The notes under the pieces were generated by a model, which worked only from the letters and a program-made list of their open reading frames with translations, was not told the DNA's origin and did no database searches. DNA of 5,051 nt from Acidilobaceae archaeon (GTDB taxonomy: Archaea; Thermoproteota; Thermoprotei_A; Sulfolobales; Acidilobaceae), in contig JALURD010000097.1 in the NCBI GenBank assembly GCA_027057815.1, positions 1-5,051 on the forward strand, read 5' to 3'. The translations under genes and the position numbers were made by a program. Position 1 is the stretch's first letter, and each line of letters begins with the position of its first letter. Shown one piece after another: positions 1 to 5,051 of this stretch.

Positions 1-2
1 AT

Positions 3-773
3 ACAGAGAAGCCCCATGAGGGCGTTAAGGGCTGGTTCCTAAACAAGTTCCACCTGGACAAGGTGGCCTGCCAGACTTGCCATATACCCTACATTGCCGA
101 CGGTGACTACCCGACCGAGTACTATAGAGACTGGAGCACCACCACTTTCCACCCAGACAAGAAGAGATGGAAATTCGCTATACCCAACCCCGAGACTGGT
201 GACACGAGCGAGTGGTACCTTTACAACAACATAGAGCCCGTGTACGCCTGGTATAACGGCAAGAGGGAGGTCTACATATTCCCCGAGAAGGTTCAGCCCC
301 TCAAGGGCTCAAGTTTAGAGTTAAAGCCATCCAACGGCGTTAGCGCTGGGGTGGTCTACTACGTAAAACCGGCTGGAAGCAAGGATGACCCGGACGCAAA
401 GATATACCCGTTCAAGCTCCACAGGGCACTAGTCCCCTACTCCACAGTGAATCAGACCCTGGTCCCCATGAAGGTTGGCGTCGCGTTCGCCACCGGGAAT
501 GCAAAGCTGGCAGCGGAGATAGGAGCCAACGTTTCAGGGATTAAGTGGGACAAGCAGACGTATATAACCTACGTTAGGTACATGCAGGTTGACCACGGAG
601 TCAAACCGGCCGAGGACGCTTTGGGCTGCTTCGACTGCCACGGACCAACCATTAGGAGGATGCCATGGCCCGACCTTGGCTATGGCAGATACCCCGAGAT
701 CGCGTTCACCCTCATAATAGTAGCCATAATAGCAATCATAGCTGGCATAGCTTGGCTCGCCCTGAGGCGGTAA
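3..773 (+). CDS. Octaheme tetrathionate reductase (OTR)-like multiheme cytochrome c, membrane-anchored, 5'-partial
   Basis: This is the last 256 residues of a c-type multiheme cytochrome. The frame is open to the left edge, so the GTG at 63 is an internal valine. Two covalent haem sites are visible: CQTCH (bases 69-83) and CFDCH (627-641). The context HLDKVACQTCHIP, then PTEYYRDWST, DPDAKIYPFKLHR and a histidine before the last haem (VDHG...ALGCFDCH) matches, from memory, the C-terminal part of the OTR octaheme family; the isolated histidines in KLHR and VDHG would be distal haem ligands. After the last haem, MPWPDLGY resembles the family's closing motif. A hydrophobic helix follows (about 699-764), rich in Ile and Ala and ending in Arg-Arg. 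That predicts a catalytic part outside the cell and a short cytoplasmic tail. Family members reduce tetrathionate, nitrite or hydroxylamine in vitro. The substrate here is unknown, and the Lys-ligated active-site haem expected in the family is outside the window. The family call is fairly sure, the substrate is not. Confidence 0.85.
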   Translation, partial: TEKPHEGVKGWFLNKFHLDKVACQTCHIPYIADGDYPTEYYRDWSTTTFHPDKKRWKFAIPNPETGDTSEWYLYNNIEPVYAWYNGKREVYIFPEKVQPLKGSSLELKPSNGVSAGVVYYVKPAGSKDDPDAKIYPFKLHRALVPYSTVNQTLVPMKVGVAFATGNAKLAAEIGANVSGIKWDKQTYITYVRYMQVDHGVKPAEDALGCFDCHGPTIRRMPWPDLGYGRYPEIAFTLIIVAIIAIIAGIAWLALRR

Positions 774-824
774 AGGTAACCCTTCACTCCCCCGCGGAGC
801 CTCTCCCTCAAGCGGCTAGCCTCC

Positions 825-837
825 CTAAACATTTTTG
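825..837 (+). terminator. T-tract in the cytochrome-FAU-1 spacer, possible archaeal terminator or weak promoter
   Basis: The 117-base spacer between the cytochrome stop and FAU-1 is otherwise GC-rich. CTAAACATTTTTG is its only AT-rich stretch and contains five consecutive T. Archaeal termination commonly uses T-runs, so it could end the cytochrome transcript. It could equally be a poor TATA element for FAU-1, about 55-65 bases ahead of its start. No strong hairpin precedes it. Low confidence. Confidence 0.25.
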
Positions 838-879
838 CCAAGACGGGTCACTAGCATCGTCCACGGCCCCCTTAGGGGT

Positions 880-884
880 GGGTG
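880..884 (+). promoter_or_regulatory. Ribosome-binding site of FAU-1
   Basis: GGGTG lies 6 bases before the GTG at 891 and can pair with the CACC of the archaeal 16S rRNA 3' end. A second GGTG at 877-880 lies just upstream. An in-frame TAG at 885-887 excludes any earlier start, so this site and the GTG at 891 define the gene start. Confidence 0.6.
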
Positions 885-890
885 TAGGCT

Positions 891-2303
891 GTGCCCCTGT
901 ATGCGGTGAGGGTTAGGGGGATCTATGCCACCGCCTTAGCGGTACTATTCAGGGAGCGCGGGTTCCTCCTAGCAGATCTGAGCGACGTCTTAAGGTCTAG
1001 GCTCGACTTCCCCGAGGCGTCGAGGGCTCCTGACGTGACTGTGAAGAGTCTTGAGGATAGCCCGGATGAGCTCCTAGTCATAGGTTACCCTTGGGAGGCG
1101 GGGGTGGAGGCGGAGAAGGCGATAATCGAGTCCGTGGGCTACGCTTCAATAGTCAGGGGAAAGCTGGGTCTCTACACAGTGGTAGACGCGGTCAGCCTCG
1201 GCGGCTGCAGGGTCAAACTCCCTGGCGGCTTAGAGGGTAGGCTTGACTCCAGAGAGTGCCCCGCTGAGGGGGAGGTTGTGCGGGCCACAGTGGTTAGGGA
1301 GGCCGTCGAGCCGGGCGGGGAGGTAGTCCTGAGGCGTGAGGTGAGGCTGGTAGGCCCCCACGTCATGGTCTCCGCTCCGGGTAGGGGTGTAAGCTTCAGC
1401 GAGCACATTCGCGGCGAGGAGGTGAGGACGAGCCTCCTAGCAGCCATATTCGGGAGGGTTGACACCAATACTGTCCACGTGCACTTCAGGAGTGCAGCCA
1501 GAATGTCGGATCCCGAGAGCGTTGCAGCTGAGGCACTCGAGCTGGCGAGGAGGGCCCTCCAGCTATACAGGCAGGGGCCCGGGAGCGGTGAGGTCATCGT
1601 TGAGAGGGGTGAGTACATCAGTATAATTTACCTACCCCGCCCCGCCAAGGAGGTTATGGACGCGTTGAGGGCCAAGGTCTACCCCACAGTTGAGGCGCAC
1701 CACACAATCAAGGCTGGAGGGAGGGATGAGAGCCAGCTGGTGGACTTCCTCGAGGAGACGCTGAAGGAGGGATCCTGCACGCCGGCATCCGGTAAAGCGG
1801 TGGAGGCTTTCATAGCCAAGAGGCTCCAGGGCAGGAGGGTTACAGTCGACCATAGGAGGCCCGACCGCTCGACCATACGCCTCGGACCCTTCACAGTGTC
1901 TAACGTGACAGTAGAGAAGGGAGTAATCAGTCTAACACTCGAGAGGACATTCACATCCCCAGGAATACTGGACGGCCTGAAGGTTGAGAAGAGGCCAGGC
2001 GACAAGGCCGTAACGCGGCTCTCAACAGGCTCATGGATAACTATACACGAATACCTGACACCTGAGGGCAGGCCTCTCGGGTACTACGCCAACATAAACA
2101 CGCCCCCAGAGGTCTCGAGCAAGGGCGTCAGGTACCTGGACTTATACGTCGACGTAGTCAAGAGGCCCGGAGAGGACCCCGAGGTGATAGACATGGATGA
2201 ACTAGAGAAGGCCTACAACGAAGGCATAGTATCAGAAAAGCTCTACAAGAAAGCAGTAGAGGAGGCCAAGAGGGCCGCCGGGATCCTAGCCCAATACCCA
2301 TGA
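891..2303 (+). CDS. fau-1: Probable ribonuclease FAU-1 (RNase E/G-like RNA-binding protein with DUF402 domain)
   Basis: A complete 470-residue protein, the usual FAU-1 length. It starts at GTG 891; an in-frame TAG two codons upstream (885-887) rules out any earlier start, and the family-like N-terminus (MPLYAVRVRGIYATAL) begins right there. Roughly residues 1-60 form the N-terminal domain and 85-150 an S1-like beta region. Residues 155-275 form the RNase E/G-like core (GRGVSFSEHIRGEEVR; paired histidines H270-H271). Residues 330-470 are a DUF402 domain with GYYANINTP (397-405), LDLYVDVV (416-423) and the acidic IDMDELEKAY stretch (433-442), which would supply metal-binding acids such as D417, D421 and D434/D436. 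Pyrococcus FAU-1 binds AU-rich RNA and has been reported as an endoribonuclease acting in 5S rRNA maturation; a cytoplasmic RNA-processing role here is inferred from that. DUF402 proteins elsewhere are nucleotide phosphatases, so a second activity is possible. The gene converges on nadC, 63 bases away. Nothing looks broken. Confidence 0.93.
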   Translation: MPLYAVRVRGIYATALAVLFRERGFLLADLSDVLRSRLDFPEASRAPDVTVKSLEDSPDELLVIGYPWEAGVEAEKAIIESVGYASIVRGKLGLYTVVDAVSLGGCRVKLPGGLEGRLDSRECPAEGEVVRATVVREAVEPGGEVVLRREVRLVGPHVMVSAPGRGVSFSEHIRGEEVRTSLLAAIFGRVDTNTVHVHFRSAARMSDPESVAAEALELARRALQLYRQGPGSGEVIVERGEYISIIYLPRPAKEVMDALRAKVYPTVEAHHTIKAGGRDESQLVDFLEETLKEGSCTPASGKAVEAFIAKRLQGRRVTVDHRRPDRSTIRLGPFTVSNVTVEKGVISLTLERTFTSPGILDGLKVEKRPGDKAVTRLSTGSWITIHEYLTPEGRPLGYYANINTPPEVSSKGVRYLDLYVDVVKRPGEDPEVIDMDELEKAYNEGIVSEKLYKKAVEEAKRAAGILAQYP

Positions 2304-2322
2304 GATCTCCCAAGCTATACCC

Positions 2323-2366
2323 TGGAGGCTTAAGGGTAGGGGACCCCTCGGGCTCGTGGGCCTCCA
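2323..2366. terminator. Inverted repeat between convergent FAU-1 and nadC, possible bidirectional terminator
   Basis: TGGAGGC (2323-2329) and GCCTCCA (2360-2366) are perfect 7-bp complementary arms around a 30-base interior. The interior holds a second small palindrome, AGGGGACCCCT (2338-2348 approx.). The right arm stops exactly at the nadC stop codon (2367-2369, minus strand). The position in the 63-base convergent gap suggests a shared 3'-end structure for both transcripts. No T-run follows on either strand, so this is not a classical intrinsic terminator; a role in RNA 3'-end stability is an alternative. Confidence 0.35.
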
Positions 2367-3251
2367 CTACTCTCTAGCCGCATGGTCTTCGATCACCTCC
2401 AGTACTTCCATAGTTAAATCGATGGGCCTGGCTTTCAATGTTATGCTACTAGTGCTTATAACATCAGGGTTGAGCGCCGCGTATTCACCTATATTCTCCA
2501 GAGTCACTCCTCCACTCACCTCGACCAAAACCCTACTCCTAAGCCCCCTGCGCTCCAGCTCGGCTAGGGTCTCCTTAACCTGGTCGGGCGTCATGTTGTC
2601 GAGCATTACTACATCGGCCCCAGCTTCAGCTGCTTCCACAGCGGCTTCAACTGATTCAACTTCAACCTCGACCTTGTGTATGAAGCTGGCCAGGCCCCTA
2701 GCCCTTCTCACGGCTTCTCGAACGCTGCCAACTATTGCAATGTGGTTATCCTTAATTAAAATGGCATCGCTTAGGCTGAACCTGTGGGTGTCACCTCCGC
2801 CAGCCTCCACTGCCTTCTTGGTTAGGGTAGCCAGACCCGGCGGGGTCTTCCTGGTGGCAGCGACCCTCACCCTTGGGTTGACCCTCTTGGCCCTCTCCAC
2901 GAGCTGTCTTGTGGTAGTAGCCACTCCCGCCAGTATGCTGAGCAGGTTAAGCAGCGTTCTCTCCAGGAGGAGCACAAGCCTAGCCTCGCCCTCAATGTAT
3001 AGCAGTACGTCGCCCCGGCTGAATTCCTCGCCGCTACGCTTGGCAGCCTCAGCGCTCAGCCCTAGGATCCTCAACGCTTCAGCTACGTCCTCTGTGCAAG
3101 CAGCTACCCCGGCCTCGTTAGCCCTGACAACGGCCTTGACCCGTAGCCCTCTCGGTATAAGTATCTCGCTCGTCAAGTCACCATGGGGCGCGTCCTCCCT
3201 AACCCACTCCATGATCTTCTCGGCGAGGAGACGCGGATGCATGGCCCTCAC
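2367..3251 (-). CDS. nadC: Quinolinate phosphoribosyltransferase (decarboxylating), nicotinate-nucleotide pyrophosphorylase
   Basis: A cytoplasmic enzyme that joins quinolinate to PRPP and releases CO2 and pyrophosphate to give nicotinate mononucleotide, the entry compound of NAD synthesis. The 294-residue length is typical. Family motifs in order: EDAPHGDLTSE (19-29) in the N-terminal domain, ERTLLN (97-102), TRKTPPG (133-139), GGGDTHR (151-157), LIKDNH (165-170), VEVEVES (194-200), LDNM (217-220), VEVSGG (243-248) and STSSIT (266-271). The quinolinate- and PRPP-binding basic residues (R98, R134, K135, H156, R157, K167) and the acidic residues (E195/E197, D218) are all present, so the enzyme should be active. 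The GTG start at 3251 overlaps the nadA TGA by four bases (GTGA), which points to translational coupling. ATG at 3242 is an alternative start three codons in. The gene ends against the convergent FAU-1 gene. Confidence 0.97.
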   Translation of the reverse strand: MRAMHPRLLAEKIMEWVREDAPHGDLTSEILIPRGLRVKAVVRANEAGVAACTEDVAEALRILGLSAEAAKRSGEEFSRGDVLLYIEGEARLVLLLERTLLNLLSILAGVATTTRQLVERAKRVNPRVRVAATRKTPPGLATLTKKAVEAGGGDTHRFSLSDAILIKDNHIAIVGSVREAVRRARGLASFIHKVEVEVESVEAAVEAAEAGADVVMLDNMTPDQVKETLAELERRGLRSRVLVEVSGGVTLENIGEYAALNPDVISTSSITLKARPIDLTMEVLEVIEDHAARE

Positions 3252-4168
3252 ACCATGCTGAATGAAAGCTCTAGGGTCTCCCGGATCCTTGCGGCTATCC
3301 TGGGGTCGACTTTGACTACCGGCTTCATGGATTCAAGTGCTCTTACTATGTGGAGGAGCGTGTTCTTCTTCATGTTGATACAGACGGCTCTAGGGTTGAC
3401 CGGGTACACTTTCTTGCCGGGATAGAGCTTCCTCGCCCTGTACACCAGGCCCTCCTCCGTGCCTAGGAGGAACTCGTCGCCACCCAGCTCGCCCACAGCC
3501 CTTATCATCTGGCTAGTGCTACCGACGTAGTGTGCGTGCCTTCTGGCTTCGGGAGGTACCTCTGGGTGTAGTATTAGCTTAGCATTAGGGTGCTCCCTCA
3601 TAGCCTTCAGGACGTAGTACTCGTCTAGAAGGTACTCGTGGACTGGGCAGTGTCCCTCCCTGGGCACGGGTATCACAGTCTTACCCGTCTTCTCCGCGAC
3701 GAATGACGCCAGATTCTTGTCGGGGCCGAATAGTATAACGTCTTCGTCGAGCTTGCTCACGAGCTTAACCGCGGACGAGCTTGTGACTATATAGTCGGCG
3801 TAGTACTTTGCCATCGCATAGGAGTTGATGTACATGACCAGCGGTGCCTTGGGGTAAAGCTCCCTATACTTCCTGATTGTCCCGAGGTTCATGAAGCCGG
3901 CGAGCGGGCATCCAGCCTTAATGTTAGGTATGATAACCTTCTTGTCGGGGTTTAGTATTGTAGCCGTCTCAGCCATAAAGTACACGCCAGCCAATACTAT
4001 TACATCTGCGTCGGCCTGCATAGCCTTCTTCGCTAGCTCAAGGCTATCACCAACAAAGTCCGCGACATCCTGCACTTCAGGCAGCTGGTAATTGTGCGCC
4101 AGAATGACGGCCCTCCTTCTCCTTTTGAGTTGCTCAATCCTCTCTTGAAGCTCAGCAATGAATCCCAT
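3248..4168 (-). CDS. nadA: Quinolinate synthase A ([4Fe-4S] enzyme)
   Basis: Condenses iminoaspartate with dihydroxyacetone phosphate to quinolinate in the cytoplasm. I chose ATG 4168 (306 residues): GGTGA lies 7 bases upstream, and this length places the motifs close to those of Pyrococcus NadA. GTG at 4195 would add nine residues (315) but sits inside a palindrome and has no clear ribosome-binding site. Visible with ATG numbering: AHNYQ (24-28), VYFMAETA (62-69), the three cluster cysteines C87 (KAGCPLAGF), C174 (EGHCPVHE) and C263 (AVCINMKKNTL), YINS (113-116), TSSSAV (129-134), HPEVPPE (201-207) and GSTSQM (216-221). The three Cys should ligate an oxygen-sensitive [4Fe-4S] cluster whose open site binds substrate. 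The three pseudo-repeat domains appear complete. The stop overlaps the nadC start as GTGA, so the two form an operon. No NadB or NadX, the usual sources of iminoaspartate, lies in the window. Confidence 0.97.
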   Translation of the reverse strand: MGFIAELQERIEQLKRRRRAVILAHNYQLPEVQDVADFVGDSLELAKKAMQADADVIVLAGVYFMAETATILNPDKKVIIPNIKAGCPLAGFMNLGTIRKYRELYPKAPLVMYINSYAMAKYYADYIVTSSSAVKLVSKLDEDVILFGPDKNLASFVAEKTGKTVIPVPREGHCPVHEYLLDEYYVLKAMREHPNAKLILHPEVPPEARRHAHYVGSTSQMIRAVGELGGDEFLLGTEEGLVYRARKLYPGKKVYPVNPRAVCINMKKNTLLHIVRALESMKPVVKVDPRIAARIRETLELSFSMV

Positions 4169-4175
4169 AGAGGGT

Positions 4176-4180
4176 TCACC
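4176..4180 (-). promoter_or_regulatory. nadA: Ribosome-binding site favouring the ATG 4168 start of nadA
   Basis: On the minus strand GGTGA stands 7 bases ahead of ATG 4168-4166 and matches the archaeal anti-Shine-Dalgarno sequence (ATCACCTCC). No such site precedes the alternative GTG at 4195. This is the reason for preferring the 306-residue NadA. Confidence 0.6.
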
Positions 4181-4187
4181 AGCAGCT

Positions 4188-4209
4188 CCAACCACTAGCC
4201 CGTGGTTGG
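4188..4209. repeat. Perfect 8-bp inverted repeat at the 5' end of nadA, operator or leader hairpin candidate
   Basis: CCAACCAC (4188-4195) and GTGGTTGG (4202-4209) are exact reverse complements around a 6-base centre (TAGCCC). The element ends about 20 bases ahead of ATG 4168 and just upstream of the GGTGA site. As DNA it has the size and symmetry of a dimeric repressor site; as RNA it would form a stable 8-bp hairpin in the leader. Which of these it is, if either, cannot be told from the sequence. It also contains the alternative GTG start, which would be awkward for initiation. Confidence 0.5.
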
Positions 4210-4222
4210 GGAATCTTAGAGT

Positions 4223-4281
4223 GGTTAATGAGCGTTGAAATGAGAAACACCTGTATACGATTGACTTGAATTAATTGAATA
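4223..4281 (-). promoter_or_regulatory. Probable promoter region of nadA-nadC
   Basis: The 193-base gap between the flavoprotein stop and nadA (4196-4388) is clearly more AT-rich than the flanking genes and holds the most plausible TATA-like elements. One is AATTAATT (4269-4276), within two direct copies of TTGAAT on the plus strand (4266-4271 and 4275-4280, 9-base period). Another is CATTAACC (minus strand, about 4230-4223), which would put transcription start near 4200, at the palindrome. A further TATA-like CTATAATA (4384-4377) adjoins the flavoprotein stop. None is a perfect crenarchaeal box A, so the exact promoter is unresolved. I see no tRNA or convincing small gene in the gap. Confidence 0.35.
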
Positions 4282-4388
4282 CGTCGCATCTTGGGCAGGA
4301 TTAGCTAAGGGATTGTGCGAGGCACGCTAGTAGGTATTACTAAAGACGTGAGGCGTGATATGCCTATGCTAGAGTGTATTATAGTGGA

Positions 4389-5051
4389 TTATCTGGATAG
4401 GCGTCTGGAAGCCTCCTCGACCAAGTACACGGCATCCCCTGGATCTAGGCCTTCGCTCTCGAGCAAATTCCTGGCTTCCTCAATAGCCTCAGGTGTCTTG
4501 CCTCTCTTCTTGACTATCTCTACGATCCTCTCCATAAGCTCTATTCTCTTCTGTGCGAGGGGCTTGAGCTCTCCCCCAGCGTACTCTAGTTCACGCCTTT
4601 CCCACGACTTGGGTGTTAGGTAAACCCTGTAGACTGGCCCGGGCCTCCTAGTCCTACCCAGGTACATGAGCGGCCTGTAGGATTTAAGCCTCCACATCCC
4701 GCCACTGAAATCGTCCACAGCGTAGGCTGCTACAGCCTCGCCTAGGAATATGTCGTGGTCCCCGGCTTCGACGACCTTGACTAGCCTTAACTCCACGGCT
4801 GCCGCTGCCTCGGCAATTATCGGTGCGCCGAGGGCCTCGCCCCGGATTACATGGAAGCCAGCCTTCTCAAGCTTGCCAGGGAGGAACCTCTCTGAGACGT
4901 CGCCCAGGTACGGTGCCTTCTCGACGTGCCTGAAGTCTAGCAGGTTGAATGCGAACACCCCGCTCTCCCTGACGAGCCTGTAGGTATACCTCTCCGGTGC
5001 TATGGCAACGGCGAGAATGGGCGGGTTAAACGAGGCCTGCATCCACCAAGC
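4389..5051 (-). CDS. Flavin reductase-like FMN-binding split-barrel protein with helical C-terminal extension, 5'-partial
   Basis: The frame runs through the right edge. The residues AWW before the ATG at 5042 continue the family's conserved ASWW-type segment, so that ATG is internal and roughly 25-40 N-terminal residues are missing. Counting from 5042, SFNPPILAVAIAPERYTYRLVRESGVFAFNL is the core flavin-binding strand-helix of the flavin reductase domain (quoted in part: SFNPP 4-8, RYTYRLVRESG 18-28), and GDHDIFLGE (94-102) is the FMN/NAD(P)H-region signature. The barrel ends near YRPLMYLG (122-129). About 77 further residues (141-217) are charged and mostly helical (for example LAQKRIELMERIVEIVKKRGK); simple family members usually stop soon after the barrel. 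Relatives reduce free flavin or other small substrates with NAD(P)H; some are flavoredoxin-like electron carriers. The substrate here is unknown. It is co-oriented with nadA but 193 bases upstream, so a shared operon is doubtful. Confidence 0.85.
   Translation of the reverse strand, partial: AWWMQASFNPPILAVAIAPERYTYRLVRESGVFAFNLLDFRHVEKAPYLGDVSERFLPGKLEKAGFHVIRGEALGAPIIAEAAAAVELRLVKVVEAGDHDIFLGEAVAAYAVDDFSGGMWRLKSYRPLMYLGRTRRPGPVYRVYLTPKSWERRELEYAGGELKPLAQKRIELMERIVEIVKKRGKTPEAIEEARNLLESEGLDPGDAVYLVEEASRRLSR

Noticed and set aside
665..916. An 83-codon plus-strand frame starting inside the cytochrome and ending inside FAU-1
   Set aside because: It overlaps both real genes in another frame, has no plausible ribosome-binding site and has a low-complexity His/Ser/Pro-rich translation.
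1172..2005. Open frames on the minus strand inside FAU-1 (1172-1618, 1632-1853, 1679-2005)
   Set aside because: They lie opposite a complete, well-conserved FAU-1 gene and give no recognisable motif.
2356..3261. A 301-codon open frame on the plus strand opposite nadC
   Set aside because: It is the exact antisense of a nadC gene with all family motifs; its translation is low-complexity Ser/Thr/Leu/Ala, as expected of a shadow in GC-rich archaeal DNA.
3183..4091. Plus-strand frames at 3183-3425 and 3891-4091
   Set aside because: They are antisense to nadC/nadA, which have complete catalytic and iron-sulfur motifs on the minus strand.
4196..4388. tRNA or box C/D guide RNA in the nadA upstream spacer
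   Set aside because: There is no T-loop GTTCGA-type motif or cloverleaf, and only one imperfect box-C-like GTGATAT (4355-4361 approx.) without a paired box D.
4315..4623. A 102-codon plus-strand frame starting in the spacer upstream of nadA; its first 25 codons lie outside the flavoprotein gene and look fairly protein-like
   Set aside because: From 4389 on it is the antisense of the flavoprotein and becomes Ser/Leu-rich shadow sequence. No ribosome-binding site precedes the GTG. A short remnant gene cannot be fully excluded, but nothing supports it.
1..5051. CRISPR array, insertion sequence, attachment site or defence system
   Set aside because: No regularly spaced repeats, transposase or integrase motifs, terminal inverted repeats or defence-protein domains are visible; the window is filled by metabolic, RNA-processing and respiratory genes.

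Overview
This window looks like chromosomal DNA of a hyperthermophilic archaeon, most likely a crenarchaeon of the Desulfurococcales/Pyrodictiales type. The reasons are an archaea-only gene (FAU-1), a short archaeal-type NadA, proteins rich in Arg, Lys, Glu and Val, heavy use of AGG/AGA and ATA codons, frequent GTG starts, GGTG(A)-type ribosome-binding sites and a moderately high GC content. The genus cannot be fixed from the sequence alone.

Layout, left to right. (1) Positions 1-773, plus strand: the 3' end of a multiheme c-type cytochrome of the octaheme tetrathionate-reductase (OTR) type. Two CxxCH haem sites and a C-terminal membrane anchor are visible; the other haems and the signal peptide lie upstream of the window. 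(2) Positions 774-890: a short spacer with a weak T-tract and a GGTG ribosome-binding site. (3) Positions 891-2303, plus strand: a full-length FAU-1 (RNase E/G-like, DUF402) RNA-processing protein. (4) Positions 2304-2366: a small convergent spacer holding an inverted repeat. (5) Minus strand, 4168 down to 2367: a translationally coupled nadA-nadC pair. NadA makes quinolinate from iminoaspartate and dihydroxyacetone phosphate; NadC converts quinolinate to nicotinate mononucleotide for NAD synthesis. (6) Positions 4196-4388: a locally AT-rich spacer that probably carries the nad promoter, next to a perfect 8-bp inverted repeat at the 5' end of nadA. (7) Minus strand, 4389 to the right edge: a flavin-reductase-like FMN-binding protein with a helical C-terminal extension, cut at its N-terminus by the window edge.

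The genes form at least three functional units: respiratory cytochrome, RNA processing and NAD biosynthesis. The flavoprotein is co-oriented upstream of nadA but separated by 193 bases. The enzyme that would feed NadA (aspartate oxidase NadB or aspartate dehydrogenase NadX) is not in the window. I see no CRISPR array, insertion sequence, tRNA or rRNA. Most of the window is ordinary core archaeal gene content. The items best worth a second look are the membrane-anchored OTR-like cytochrome, the palindrome at the nadA start, and the extended flavoprotein.
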